DNA of 64,000 nucleotides from Chloroflexota bacterium (GTDB lineage: Bacteria; Chloroflexota; Dehalococcoidia; DSTF01; RBG-16-68-14): the NCBI GenBank assembly GCA_022565155.1, contig JADFKB010000006.1, positions 1 to 64,000 of the forward strand, in the 5' to 3' direction. Positions 35,553 through 44,296 of the stretch are shown here, in pieces. The notes under the pieces are model-generated. The model was not told the origin of the DNA. It worked only from the letters and a program-made list of their open reading frames with translations, and ran no database searches. Position numbers and translations under genes: made by a program. How positions within the stretch are numbered: the first letter of the stretch is position 1; the number at the start of each line of letters is the position of its first letter.

Positions 35553-36520
35553 TCGTAGTAGCCTTCCTTGATCGTCTCCTCGGCCTTCAGCGTGTCGAGC
35601 TTCTCCTGGCCCACGCGCTGCTCCAGCATCTCTTGGTGCGATGAAACGCTGAACACCCACTTCTCCAGGTACTCGTCCATCTTGCCCTGCATCTGCGCGA
35701 CGCCAGACTCCATCAGGTGCTCGACATCCGCCTTGTAGAGGCCCGGCACGGTACCCGGGTAGCCGCCGAATGGAGCGTGGACAACAGCATCGACCGCGTA
35801 GTATGGAATCCTCGTCTGCTGGGGGTGCCTGCGGATTTCATCGCTGTCGACGATCTCCTCCGTCGACAAGATCAGCTTCTTCGAAGCCATCGCCGTCTCA
35901 ACGGGCGAGATGACGGCGCCGAAGATGCGCGCGTTGCCGAACTCGTCGCACTGGTTGACGTGCACCAGCGCGACGTCCGGGGTGAGGGCCGGAACGAGGC
36001 AGATCGACTGTCCGGTGTACGGATCTTCGATCAGCTTGGCGCCGGAGAATTTGAACACGTCTGTACCGCCCAGGTAGCGGAGCGGCAGGAAGGGCACGCC
36101 GAGAGAGCCCGCTAAGAGGCGATAGGCCAGCGCGCCGTTGCTCCACTCGAAGAGCTGCACATCGCCCGCGGCCTGAGCCTCCGTGATCACGCGGCCCACT
36201 TCCATCCAGCCCACGTCGATGCGATTCACGCATCCGGCCGCGACGAGCATCGTCGCGTCATGGGCCGTGAACTTGGCGGCGATCCATAGCTCCCGCTTCT
36301 TCTGGCGGATGATCTCGCGCATGAGCGAGGCCGGCCCGCGCACCCAGAGGTTGCAGTCGTAGGCAACGTAGTCGCCATCATCGACGAAGCGCTCGATCGC
36401 CTCGTGTTCGGACATCACCTTCGAGACGAGGCCCTTCTCCTTGTGGTCGCGGATGTAGCGCCGGTGAGCGTCCGGGTCGGGCGCCAGGAACACGCCCGTG
36501 CCCTCCGCGACGATGGTCAC
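35549..36520 (-). CDS. CoA-transferase family I subunit alpha (IpdA-like)
   Basis: 323-aa alpha subunit. I place the start at the GTG at 36520, which overlaps the nitroreductase stop (TAGTG); the open frame continues upstream to 36619 but would lie inside that gene. KVMSEHEAIERFVDDGDYVAYD and the FLPLRYLGGTDVFKFSG, ALVHVNQCDEFGNARIFG segments are typical of the alpha chain, which holds the CoA-binding glycine loop. It pairs with the beta chain through a four-base overlap. Joint function as described for 34689-35552. Confidence 0.88.
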   Translation of the reverse strand: MTIVAEGTGVFLAPDPDAHRRYIRDHKEKGLVSKVMSEHEAIERFVDDGDYVAYDCNLWVRGPASLMREIIRQKKRELWIAAKFTAHDATMLVAAGCVNRIDVGWMEVGRVITEAQAAGDVQLFEWSNGALAYRLLAGSLGVPFLPLRYLGGTDVFKFSGAKLIEDPYTGQSICLVPALTPDVALVHVNQCDEFGNARIFGAVISPVETAMASKKLILSTEEIVDSDEIRRHPQQTRIPYYAVDAVVHAPFGGYPGTVPGLYKADVEHLMESGVAQMQGKMDEYLEKWVFSVSSHQEMLEQRVGQEKLDTLKAEETIKEGYYE

Positions 36521-37350
36521 TATGAGCCGTCCTCGCTCGCCTGGCCGGCGCCTGGGATCGCGAGCTGGAACTCGAGGTTGAGCGCATGCGCCACGTACTT
36601 CAGCTCTTCCCCGCGCCACGGCAGAGGCGCGGGCGTCTGGATCAGGCCGTCCCGCTTCAGCTCCTCAACGACCGCAGGGTCCGACTTGAACGGCTTGCCG
36701 TGCTTCATCTCGAAGAAGAGGTCCTCCAGCGGCGGGCGGCTCGTCTGGCCGCCGGCTTCCCACGACTCCGCCGGGTAGCCGACCGACATCAGACAGACCG
36801 GGATGGCCGTCTCCGGCAGGTTGAGCAGCCCTCCGATCTGCTCGATACGCGGACTGCTCATGAGGCACGTGCCGAGGCCCTCGTCCCACGCGACCATGGT
36901 GGCCTGAGCGACCACCTGGCCAACATCCATGAACGCGAGCGGCGCGACGGCCATCTGCTCCCATGTGGCGCCGAACGCGGGACGGAGCGCCTTCTCGATG
37001 ATCGCGTGCGTCTTCTCAACGTCCTCGCCGATGCGGCGCTGGGTCGCGAGGTTCTTCATGTCGTTGATCCACTTGTTCCCCTCGTAGGACATCTTGTCGT
37101 GGTACCAGAGGATGAACACGGGGGCGGTCTGCATCTGTTGATAGCCGATGGGCGGCGTGATCGCTTTCATCACCTCCTCGGATGCCTGTTCCCGCCAGAT
37201 GACAATAGCCCGCGCGACGGTGACGTTGCCCACGCACGATGCGCGGCGGCCAGCCTCTAGCATCTTCTGGATCTTTTCGCGCTCTACTGGCCGGAACGGG
37301 AGGTAGTATCGAATGCTACGCCTGTTGCCGAGAACCCGCTTGACTTCCAT
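36520..37350 (-). CDS. nitroreductase-family flavoprotein
   Basis: 276-aa FMN protein. RRSIRYYLPFRPVEREKIQK at the start is the FMN phosphate-binding arginine cluster, and WDEGLGTCLMSSPRIEQIGG with LNLPETAIPVCLMSVGYPAE is the dimer core of the family. Members reduce nitro groups, quinones or enoyl-type bonds, or dehalogenate. A thiolase (30 bases upstream) and the IpdAB-like genes (overlapping) flank it, so I expect it to act as an ene- or keto-steroid-type reductase in the same pathway, not in detoxification. C-terminal residues about 225-276 form an extension beyond the basic fold. Confidence 0.87.
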   Translation of the reverse strand: MEVKRVLGNRRSIRYYLPFRPVEREKIQKMLEAGRRASCVGNVTVARAIVIWREQASEEVMKAITPPIGYQQMQTAPVFILWYHDKMSYEGNKWINDMKNLATQRRIGEDVEKTHAIIEKALRPAFGATWEQMAVAPLAFMDVGQVVAQATMVAWDEGLGTCLMSSPRIEQIGGLLNLPETAIPVCLMSVGYPAESWEAGGQTSRPPLEDLFFEMKHGKPFKSDPAVVEELKRDGLIQTPAPLPWRGEELKYVAHALNLEFQLAIPGAGQASEDGS

Positions 37351-37379
37351 GAGGAGCCTCCTCTCGCTGATGTCTGCCG

Positions 37380-38600
37380 TTACCTGGCGAGGATGTGCAC
37401 TGTCGTCGCGGCGGCCTCGCCGCGCACCATGCCGCCGCCGTTCTCGGTCAGGCCTACCTTCGCGCCGTCCACCTGGCGATCGCCGGCTTCGCCACGGAGC
37501 TGCAGCCAGATCTCGTAGATCTGCGCGATGCCCGTCGCGCCCACGGGGTGGCCCTTTGCCAGCAGCCCGCCGCTGGTGTTGACGGGCAGGCGCCCGCCGA
37601 TCTCGGTGACGCCTTCGTCGATCAGCTTGCCGCCCTCCCCTTCCTCACAGAGGCCCAACTCTTCGTAGATGAAGAGCTCCGCGGGCGCGGTGGCGTCATG
37701 GACCTCTATCACGTCGACGTCCTTTGGTGTCATCCCGGCCATCTCGAACGCCCGCTGCGCCGCGCGCGCCGTTGCGCCGCCGACCTTCCCGCGGTCGTCG
37801 GCGCCGGAAACGATCGCCGAGCCCCGCACCCACACGGGATCGGTCGTCATCTGTCTGGCCTTCTCCTCGCTCACCAGGATCGCGGCGGCCGCTCCATCGC
37901 CGATGGGCGAGCACATGAGGCGCGTCAGCGGCTCGGACACCATCGGCGAGGCGAGGATCTCTTCAAGGGTGTAGCGCTCCCGATACTGGGCGAGCGGGTT
38001 GAGGCTGCCGTTGTTGTGGTTCTTCACGGCGATGCGGGCATACTGCTCCTTTGTCGTCCCGTAGCGCTCCATGTGCGCCCGCGCGGCAGCTCCGTAGATG
38101 TCCATGAAGAGGCTGCGCTTGGTGCCGGCGCCGCTCTCCTCGCCAGACTTCTTCTCGGAAGGCGGCTTCAGATTGCTCATGATCTCACGAAGCTGCTCGA
38201 CATCGACGGCCCCGCTGAACGCCGCCATCGACTTCGCCTTGTCCGCGACGAACATCTTCTCCACGCCGACGGCCAGCGCAACATCGTAGAGGCCGGACGC
38301 GACGTAGAGCCACGCGACCTGGAACGCAGTCGACGAGCTGGCACACGCGTTCTCGGTGTTGACCATCGGGATCTTGTCGATCCCCATCTCGCGCAGAACC
38401 ACCTGGGCGCGGACACACTCCTGTCCTGTGATCAACCCGGCCGCGGCGTTACCCACGACCGCGACCTGCAATCCTGACTTGTCGATTCCGGAGGACTCCA
38501 GAGCTGCGCTAACGGCTTCGTCCGTCAACTGCTTGAGCCCGCGATCCTGATACTTGGCGAAACGTGTCATACCAGCGCCGGCTATCGCGACGTTTCTCAT
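37380..38600 (-). CDS. thiolase, SCP-x/lipid-transfer type
   Basis: 406-aa thiolase. The ATG at 38600 has GAGGAGG seven bases before it; a start at 38618 has none. The nucleophile is C86 in NTENACASSSTAFQ, with [13 protein letters not shown] supplying the His and LTENGGGM in place of the usual C-terminal Cys motif. This pattern is the sterol carrier protein-x (SCP-x) branch, which thiolyses branched or sterol side-chain 3-ketoacyl-CoAs. Residues about 140-165 (EIMSNLKPPSEKKSGEESGA) are a charged insert. First gene of the minus-strand operon with nitroreductase and IpdAB-like genes. Confidence 0.92.
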   Translation of the reverse strand: MRNVAIAGAGMTRFAKYQDRGLKQLTDEAVSAALESSGIDKSGLQVAVVGNAAAGLITGQECVRAQVVLREMGIDKIPMVNTENACASSSTAFQVAWLYVASGLYDVALAVGVEKMFVADKAKSMAAFSGAVDVEQLREIMSNLKPPSEKKSGEESGAGTKRSLFMDIYGAAARAHMERYGTTKEQYARIAVKNHNNGSLNPLAQYRERYTLEEILASPMVSEPLTRLMCSPIGDGAAAAILVSEEKARQMTTDPVWVRGSAIVSGADDRGKVGGATARAAQRAFEMAGMTPKDVDVIEVHDATAPAELFIYEELGLCEEGEGGKLIDEGVTEIGGRLPVNTSGGLLAKGHPVGATGIAQIYEIWLQLRGEAGDRQVDGAKVGLTENGGGMVRGEAAATTVHILAR

Positions 38601-38679
38601 AGCAGCCTCCTCATGCACTCAAGAGCGACACTACGTGTTGGGCTTCAGGCTACCCAGTGCCACTCTGCTCGTTTCACCT

Positions 38680-38693
38680 GGGCCGTTCGGCAC
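38680..38693. promoter_or_regulatory. GGGCC-GTTC-GGCAC near-palindrome
   Basis: In the 247-base divergent gap between the SCP-x thiolase and the first radical SAM gene. One arm base differs from the perfect GGGCC-GTTC-GGCCC at 48352. It could act on either gene. Confidence 0.3.
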
Positions 38694-38735
38694 TTACCTG
38701 AGACTGAGGCGAGGTCTACATTGAACTGACAGACG

Positions 38736-38861
38736 ATGCTTAGGATCTTGCACTTCGCCGATCTGCACCTTGACGGTTCGGTTCCCGCGAGCGTCAAGCC
38801 TCTGGCACGTATGCTCCCGGTGAGGACGCGACACATGTGGAAGCGGCATGCTCGGTGTTAG
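38736..38861 (+). pseudogene. 5' remnant of a metallophosphoesterase (SbcD/YhaO-like) gene
   Basis: A short frame opens with MLRILHFADLHLDGS, the standard first strand of calcineurin-like nucleases with the metal-binding D-x-H (FADLHLD). It loses resemblance after about 20 codons and stops at 38861, inside the radical SAM gene. Too short to fold as an enzyme, so I read it as the left-over beginning of a lost gene. A chance match is possible, but 13 of the first 15 residues fit the family consensus as I know it. Confidence 0.45.
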
Positions 38862-40104
38862 CAGACTGCTGAACGGAACCGTCCGACCGGAGGACGCGTT
38901 GCGTTACGGCCGACGCTCCGGCAGCGGTCCGGCTCACCTTCTTCACTACTCCAGTGACAAGAAGCCGGTTGTGGTTTGGAACGCGACGCGGCGCTGCAAC
39001 TTGTCGTGCATGCACTGCTACTCCGACTCGCATGATCGCGAGTACCCCGGCGAGCTGACCACCGAGGAGGGCCGGCGCCTGCTGGACGACCTCGCGGCGT
39101 TTGGGGCGCCGACGGTGATCTTCTCGGGTGGCGAACCGCTGGTGCGGCCCGACCTCTTCGAGCTGGCAGCCTACGCCGGAGAGCTTGGACTGCGCTGCGT
39201 TCTCTCTACCAACGGCACGCTGATCACTCAGGAGATCGCGCGCAGGATCAAGGAAGCTGCCTTCTCTTATGTGGGTATCAGCCTCGACGGTATCGGGGCG
39301 GCCCATGACAAGGTGAGGGGCCGGAAAGGCGCCTACGATGAAGCGCTGAGTGGGCTGCGCTACTGCCGCGATGAGGGGACTCGAGTAGGGCTGCGTTTCA
39401 CGGTTCACCGGCAGAACTTCGACCAGCTTCCCGGGATCTTCGATCTCTTGGAGACTGAGGACATCCCTAGGTGTTGCGTCTATCACCTGGCCTATGCCGG
39501 CCGCGGCGACAAGATCAGGGCCTACGACCTAGAGCCGCGAGACACGCGCGCAGTCTTGGATCATGTGTTCCAGCGAGCGCGTGACTTCCACGAACGAGGC
39601 TTGGAGAAGGATATCCTGACCGTCGACAACCACACCGATGGCGTCTACCTCTACATGAAGCTGCGTGAGGAGGAACCGGACCGCGCCGAAGATGTCCATC
39701 AACTGCTTGCTTGGAACGGTGGCAATCAGTCAGGTATCGCTATCGCCTCCGTCGATCCGCTAGGCGACGTCCATCCAGACCAGTTCTCCTGGCACTACTC
39801 GCTCGGGAACGTTCGCGAACGGCCGTTCGGCGAGATCTGGACTGACACAAGCGACCCGAGGATGGCCGTGCTCAAGGACAGAAAGGGTTCACTGAAGGGG
39901 CGCTGCCATTCATGCCGCTTCCTTGACATCTGCAATGGCAACCTCAGGGTGCGGGCGGAGCGCTACTTCGACGACTTCATGGCGCCAGATCCTGCTTGCT
40001 ACCTCACCGACGATGAGATCGGTATCGAACCCGGCACCGCAGAGGCCGAAGAGGCCGCAAGGTGGCCGGTACCGGTACAGCAGAACGGCCACGATCAGCG
40101 ATGA
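38848..40104 (+). CDS. radical SAM/SPASM protein, AhbC/NirJ-like
   Basis: 418-aa enzyme with the radical SAM cluster C50-xxx-C54-xx-C57 in TRRCNLSCMHCYSD and a C-terminal SPASM region (GRCHSCRFLDICNGNLRVRA, DPACYLT) for extra FeS clusters. VFSGGEPLVRPDLFELAAYA-like and VDNHTDGVYLYMKL segments match proteins of alternative haem synthesis (AhbC, 12,18-didecarboxysirohaem deacetylase) and haem d1 synthesis (NirJ). The next gene, overlapping by ATGA, is the AhbD-like partner. These enzymes turn sirohaem to haem without oxygen, so the pair could feed the haem subunit encoded at 23007. Some homologues modify peptides; no precursor peptide gene is visible here. Confidence 0.88.
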   Translation: MLGVSRLLNGTVRPEDALRYGRRSGSGPAHLLHYSSDKKPVVVWNATRRCNLSCMHCYSDSHDREYPGELTTEEGRRLLDDLAAFGAPTVIFSGGEPLVRPDLFELAAYAGELGLRCVLSTNGTLITQEIARRIKEAAFSYVGISLDGIGAAHDKVRGRKGAYDEALSGLRYCRDEGTRVGLRFTVHRQNFDQLPGIFDLLETEDIPRCCVYHLAYAGRGDKIRAYDLEPRDTRAVLDHVFQRARDFHERGLEKDILTVDNHTDGVYLYMKLREEEPDRAEDVHQLLAWNGGNQSGIAIASVDPLGDVHPDQFSWHYSLGNVRERPFGEIWTDTSDPRMAVLKDRKGSLKGRCHSCRFLDICNGNLRVRAERYFDDFMAPDPACYLTDDEIGIEPGTAEAEEAARWPVPVQQNGHDQR

Positions 40105-41279
40105 GCGGCAACGGCTCGCTGCCGGACACCTCACGGCTGGCCGTGACGGAGCGACGAGCCTTCGACGCTCGCCTCGTCGAGGCGAACTTTGACCTGGCCC
40201 CTTTCACTATCGCGTGGGAGATCACGCGCGCCTGCGCGTTCGCTTGCCGCCATTGCCGGGCTGAAGCTCAGCCGCAGCGGGATCCGAACGAGCTCACCAC
40301 GGAAGAGGCGTTTGGTCTCATCGACCAGATCCGCGAGTTCGGCGATCCGATCCTGGTCATCACCGGCGGCGATCCGATGATGCGCCGCGACCTCTACGAT
40401 ATCCTTGGATACGCGGTCGAGAAAGGCCTTCGCACGTCGCTTACGCCTACGACGACGCGACTGGTCACGCGCGAGGCGCTCGCCCGCGTGCAGGACGTCG
40501 GAGTGCGCCGTGTCGCCGTTAGCCTGGACGGGCCGACGGCTGAGATCCACGACTCGTTCCGCGGCTTCACTGGCTCCTTTAAGATAGCCAGGGGCATCAT
40601 CAAGCAGGTCGCGGACGTTGGACTCTCTCTCCAGATCAACACGACGGTGAGCCGCTATAACGTCCACCTGCTCGACCAGATGGCCGACCTCGTTGGGCGC
40701 TCGAACGTTGTCCAGTGGAGCCTCTTCTTCCTCGTACCGACGGGGCGGGCGAACGCCGCCGACATGATCTCGCCTGAAGAGCACGAGCAGGTGTTCCACT
40801 GGCTCTGCGATCTCAGCCAGCGTGCGTCGTTCGACATCAAGAGCACGGCGGCTCCGGCTTACCGGCGCGTCGTCATTCAGCGGCGGCGCGCCGCCCAGGG
40901 ATCGTCAGCAAGCAAGGCGTCAGCACCAGCACTAGCCGGCGCGGGCTATCGCTACGCGGATGGGTTGGGGCGTCCGGCCAAGGGCGTGAACGACGGAAAC
41001 GGCTTCTGCTTCATTTCGCACACCGGCGACGTCTATCCGTCCGGCTTCCTACCGCTATCCGCCGGCAACGTGCGACAGCAATCACTGGTGGACCTGTATC
41101 GCACGGCCCCCCTCTTCCGTCGCCTACGCGACCCGAGCGCGCTGAAGGGCAAATGCGGCCGTTGCGACTTCCGCGACGTGTGCGGCGGCAGCAGAGCGAG
41201 GGCGTACGCCATCAACAACGACCCACTAGCAGAGGACCCCTCCTGCGTCTACCAGCCAAGGGTGTCTGTGAGTGCTTAG
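40101..41279 (+). CDS. radical SAM/SPASM protein, AhbD-like
   Basis: 392-aa partner of the upstream enzyme, starting inside its stop codon. The cluster motif is C45-xxx-C49-xx-C52 (TRACAFACRHCRAEA), then VITGGDPMMRRDLYDIL, and a C-terminal SPASM set (KCGRCDFRDVCGGSRARAYA, DPSCVY). AhbD proteins convert the propionates of Fe-coproporphyrin to vinyls to give haem b. FLVPTGRANAADMISPEEHEQ fits a subgroup that I know only as AhbD-like. A low-complexity Ser/Ala stretch near residue 275 is an odd insertion. Role by homology and pairing. Confidence 0.87.
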   Translation: MSGNGSLPDTSRLAVTERRAFDARLVEANFDLAPFTIAWEITRACAFACRHCRAEAQPQRDPNELTTEEAFGLIDQIREFGDPILVITGGDPMMRRDLYDILGYAVEKGLRTSLTPTTTRLVTREALARVQDVGVRRVAVSLDGPTAEIHDSFRGFTGSFKIARGIIKQVADVGLSLQINTTVSRYNVHLLDQMADLVGRSNVVQWSLFFLVPTGRANAADMISPEEHEQVFHWLCDLSQRASFDIKSTAAPAYRRVVIQRRRAAQGSSASKASAPALAGAGYRYADGLGRPAKGVNDGNGFCFISHTGDVYPSGFLPLSAGNVRQQSLVDLYRTAPLFRRLRDPSALKGKCGRCDFRDVCGGSRARAYAINNDPLAEDPSCVYQPRVSVSA

Positions 41280-41686
41280 TTGGGACAGGGGGCACGGAAT
41301 CGGAGCAAGACCTCGTCTCCGGCGGATATGAGCCGCGTTCAAGTCGCCTTGGAGCCCGTAGGCGCAACTGGACATCTACGAGCTACCGGCGAAACCCCAC
41401 TATCTCATTCTCATCACCCCCCTGATTCGCACCGGCGACCTCATGCATGGAGGCTACAACGTGTATGGGAGGTTCCGTTCAGCTGGCTGGGCGAATCGTG
41501 GTGGCGGCCTCTTTCTGGAACTCGGAGTCCCTTCGGATGTAGCGACCATCTGGCTGTCGGTAGCCTCCTGTTCGCGCGAAGGCCATCTGGCCCCCGTCTT
41601 TCAGTAGCAATGTCCCTACAGTACCCTTCAAGAACAGCCTACGCTGCAGAGAGAACGATCGAATCTACAAAGGAGGCCTCTGGGAA
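41280..41686. other. 407-base gap between radical SAM and cupredoxin genes
   Basis: No convincing gene. A plus-strand frame runs through it but resembles nothing. On the minus strand an ATG-less frame near 41520-41640 reads LLKDGGQMAFARTGGYRQPD then GRYIRRDSEFQKE. It is faintly like the start of glutathionyl-hydroquinone reductases and may be another remnant; I am not confident. GGAACTCGGAGTCCC at 41517-41531 is an imperfect inverted repeat of DevR-box type. Confidence 0.4.
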
Positions 41687-42187
41687 ATGAAAGCAAAACG
41701 AATGTCCTTCGGTGCCGCTGGGGCGCTGTTTGCTCTGCTGTCGCTCCTCCTGTTCGTCGCTGCCTGTAACGGCGACGACGGCGATGCGGATCCGACGGCC
41801 ACGGAGCCAGCGGTCGCGGACCCGATCGCCACAGAGCCGGCGGCTTCGGAGACGACGATCGATGTGTCGTTGTCGGAGTTCGTTATCGACCCGTCGATCG
41901 ACACGGCCCAGGCTGGCACCATCACGTTCAACGTGAGCAGTGACGGCGCCATTTTCCACAACTTCAAGGTCGTCGCGACGGACCTCGCTCCAGACGCCTT
42001 GCCCGTTGACGAAGCTCTCTTCGCGGCGGACGAGGAGCAAGTGGACGTCGTAGCGAGCACGGCAGACCTCGATCCCGGCGAGCAGGAAACGCTCACCGTC
42101 GAACTGGCTGCCGGCAGCTACGTGCTCATCTGCAACATTCCAACGCACTACCAAGCGGGCATGACGGTCGCATTCACCGTCGAGTAG
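41687..42187 (+). CDS. cupredoxin lipoprotein
   Basis: 166-aa secreted lipoprotein. The signal helix ends at the lipobox FVAAC (C27), and an Asp/Thr/Ala/Pro-rich spacer (28-56) leads to one cupredoxin domain. Its copper site is complete: H91 (FHNFKV), C149, H154 and M159 (LICNIPTHYQAGM). The ATG follows AAAGGAGG. Such proteins carry electrons on the outer face of the membrane. It is one of three predicted type 1 copper proteins in the window (also 31492 and 46360). The stem-loop at 42207 ends the transcript, so it is probably a single-gene unit. Confidence 0.92.
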   Translation: MKAKRMSFGAAGALFALLSLLLFVAACNGDDGDADPTATEPAVADPIATEPAASETTIDVSLSEFVIDPSIDTAQAGTITFNVSSDGAIFHNFKVVATDLAPDALPVDEALFAADEEQVDVVASTADLDPGEQETLTVELAAGSYVLICNIPTHYQAGMTVAFTVE

Positions 42188-42206
42188 GGGCAGAGGTAGG
42201 TAGAAC

Positions 42207-42236
42207 GGAGCGGCCGGGTCCATCCCCGGCCGCTCC
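42207..42236 (+). terminator. stem-loop after the cupredoxin gene
   Basis: Perfect 12-bp stem GGAGCGGCCGGG/CCCGGCCGCTCC with a six-base loop, 20 bases after the stop at 42187. No T-run follows, so it may be a weak or Rho-assisted terminator, or an mRNA 3'-end stabiliser. Confidence 0.65.
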
Positions 42237-42257
42237 TGCGCGTGTTCGAGGAGAGGG

Positions 42258-42404
42258 CTACCAGCCGACGAGGTACAGGATGGGGTAGAAGAACACCCAG
42301 ACGACGTCGACGAAGTGCCAGTACTTGATCGTCGCTTCGACTCCCCAATGTTTCTCGGCTGAGAAGTGTCCACGCAGCCCGAGCCAGTAGACCATAGCGA
42401 GCAT
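42258..42404 (-). pseudogene. C-terminal tail of haem-copper oxidase subunit III (CoxC)
   Basis: The minus-strand frame encodes about 48 residues ending at TAG (complement 42258-42260). It includes LRGHFSAEKHWGVEATIKYW and HFVDVVWVFFYPILYLVGW, the diagnostic last helix of cytochrome oxidase subunit III with its conserved E-H...YWHFVDVVW. The other four fifths of the gene are absent; upstream codons lose all resemblance by about 42410. No other oxidase subunit gene is in the window. It is a remnant left between the cupredoxin gene and the GMC gene, and accounts for much of the gap 42237-42490. Confidence 0.8.
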
Positions 42405-42490
42405 CCTCTGGTGGGAGCGCCAGAACGGGGATACGGCTGACGGCGAGCAGGTAAACCGATTCAGTCTGACCGCCTAGAGGGAGACAGAAC

Positions 42491-44014
42491 GTGCATTACG
42501 ATGTAATCGTTGTCGGCGCGGGGGCGGCTGGCGCTGTCGCCGCAACGCGAATCTCGGAAGACCCAATGCGCTCGGTGCTGCTACTGGAGGCTGGCCCGCA
42601 CTATCCAACGGCTTCGCAGATGCCCGCTGACCTCTTGAACGGCAACGATAACTCCTACTTCGCTCATGACTGGGGCTACGAGGCGACGGCAAACGTAGCG
42701 GGCCGCGTGGTGCCACTGCCCGCCGGCCAGGTGGTGGGCGGCTCGTCAGCGGTGAACACGGCGATCGCGCTCCGCGGCGTGCCCGAGGACTACGACGAAT
42801 GGGCCGCGTTGGGCAACGACGAGTGGTCGTGGGAGAAGGTTTTACCGTATTTCCGCCGCCTGGAGAACGACCTCGATTTCGACGATGAATTCCACGGGCG
42901 CGACGGTCCGATCCCGATCCGGCGGCATCGTGAGGAGGAGCTTGCGCCGGTGCAGGCGGCCTTTCTCCGCGCGATGCGTGCGCTCGGTTACGAGGAGGCG
43001 GCGGACAACAACCATCCCCAATCGACTGGCCTTGGGCTGCACCCGATGAACAAGATCGAGGGCCGGAGGATGAGCGTGGCCATCTGTTACGTGGAGCCGG
43101 CGCGAAAGCGGCCGAACTTCACCATTAAGGGAGACTGCCGGGTCCGGAGGATCATCTTCGACGGCGAACGGGCGACAGGACTGGAGGTGGAGGCAGGCGC
43201 TGGCACAGAGACGATCACGGGCGACCGCATCGTGATCTCCAGCGGCGCTATTGGCACGCCCGCGATCCTGATGCGCTCCGGCGTCGGGCCGGCGGACCAC
43301 CTGCGCGAACTCCACATCGACGTGGTGCGGGACCTACCGGGTGTCGGTGAGAACCTGGACGACCATCCGATGCTCGGCGTGACGTTCATCGCTAAGCAGG
43401 GGATGCTGGAGAGGTCCGATCCCGTGGTCCAAGTCACATATCGATACACATCTAGCGGTGGCGAGGAGCGGAATGACATGCAGCTCATGCCGGTGTCGCA
43501 GATCCCGACGCGCTCGGGTTCACTCCTGTTCGCTATCGGCGCCGTCATCTACCGCCAGAAGACCAGAGGCCGTCTTACGCTGAAGTCGGCGGACCCCCGG
43601 GTCGCACCGCACATCGACGAGCGCTTCCTGGAGGCCGACGAGGACGTCCGGCGCCTGGTGGAAGGCGTGCGCATGGCGTTGGACGTTGGCTCTCATCCAG
43701 AGTTCGACGAGCTGGCAGACGGAGTGAGGTCTCCGGACACCGCGGTCGTGCTGGACGACGAGGCGCTAGCGGAGTGGTGCAAGAGGGTCGCCTCGAGCGG
43801 GTTCCATCCGAGCTGCACCGCGAAGATGGCGCCCGCTGGCGACCCCATGGGCGTCGTCGACCAGCATCTGCGCGTGCGCGGGTTCGACAACCTGTTCGTG
43901 GCTGATGCCTCGGTGATGCCAAGATGCCCGCGCGCAAACATCCACCTCACGTCGGTCATGATCGGCGAGCGCGCCGGGGAGTGGCTGCGCGAGGGCCCCA
44001 GCACCACCCAATGA
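42491..44014 (+). CDS. GMC-family FAD oxidoreductase
   Basis: 507-aa glucose-methanol-choline type flavoenzyme, oxidising an alcohol. [19 protein letters not shown] is the ADP-binding loop, [17 protein letters not shown] the second FAD motif, [20 protein letters not shown] the GMC signature 2 region. The catalytic His/Asn pair should be in [11 protein letters not shown] and [16 protein letters not shown] near the C-terminus. It is cytoplasmic, with no signal. Choline, steroid or terpene alcohols are all possible substrates. The last 30 codons have a decayed copy at 48417-48509. It follows the CoxC remnant and precedes a dehalogenase remnant. Confidence 0.92.
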   Translation: MHYDVIVVGAGAAGAVAATRISEDPMRSVLLLEAGPHYPTASQMPADLLNGNDNSYFAHDWGYEATANVAGRVVPLPAGQVVGGSSAVNTAIALRGVPEDYDEWAALGNDEWSWEKVLPYFRRLENDLDFDDEFHGRDGPIPIRRHREEELAPVQAAFLRAMRALGYEEAADNNHPQSTGLGLHPMNKIEGRRMSVAICYVEPARKRPNFTIKGDCRVRRIIFDGERATGLEVEAGAGTETITGDRIVISSGAIGTPAILMRSGVGPADHLRELHIDVVRDLPGVGENLDDHPMLGVTFIAKQGMLERSDPVVQVTYRYTSSGGEERNDMQLMPVSQIPTRSGSLLFAIGAVIYRQKTRGRLTLKSADPRVAPHIDERFLEADEDVRRLVEGVRMALDVGSHPEFDELADGVRSPDTAVVLDDEALAEWCKRVASSGFHPSCTAKMAPAGDPMGVVDQHLRVRGFDNLFVADASVMPRCPRANIHLTSVMIGERAGEWLREGPSTTQ

Positions 44015-44039
44015 ACCTGCACGGGCAAACCAGTCTAGC

Positions 44040-44272
44040 GTGATAGACAAGAAGGTCTGGGAGGTGCTCCAGGCTTGGGAGAAGCCGTTCCTGACGACGT
44101 TCAGCGACTCTGACCCAATCACCAGGGGCGGCGAGAGCGTCCTCCAAGCTCGCGTGCTGGGAGCAAACGACAGCCGTACGCGACTATCGAGAATGCGGGC
44201 CACTTCCTACAGGAGGACAAGGGAGCAGAGCTTGTCCGTATTGTTGTAGACTTCATCGCGCAGACCGGCTAA
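44040..44272 (+). pseudogene. C-terminal fragment of a haloalkane dehalogenase, frameshifted
   Basis: Starts 25 bases after the GMC stop. The first frame (44040 to about 44172) gives [24 protein letters not shown] and LQARVLGAN; after a frameshift near 44172 the next frame gives [20 protein letters not shown], then VVDFIAQTG and TAA at 44270-44272. Together these are the last 75 or so residues of a DhaA-type dehalogenase, with the catalytic His of AGHFLQED. It is not a copy of the hydrolase at 20190, whose tail differs clearly. The N-terminal three quarters, including the nucleophile, are missing, so it is non-functional. Confidence 0.8.
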
Positions 44273-44296
44273 TGGCAACGCTAAAGGAGGTTCGAT

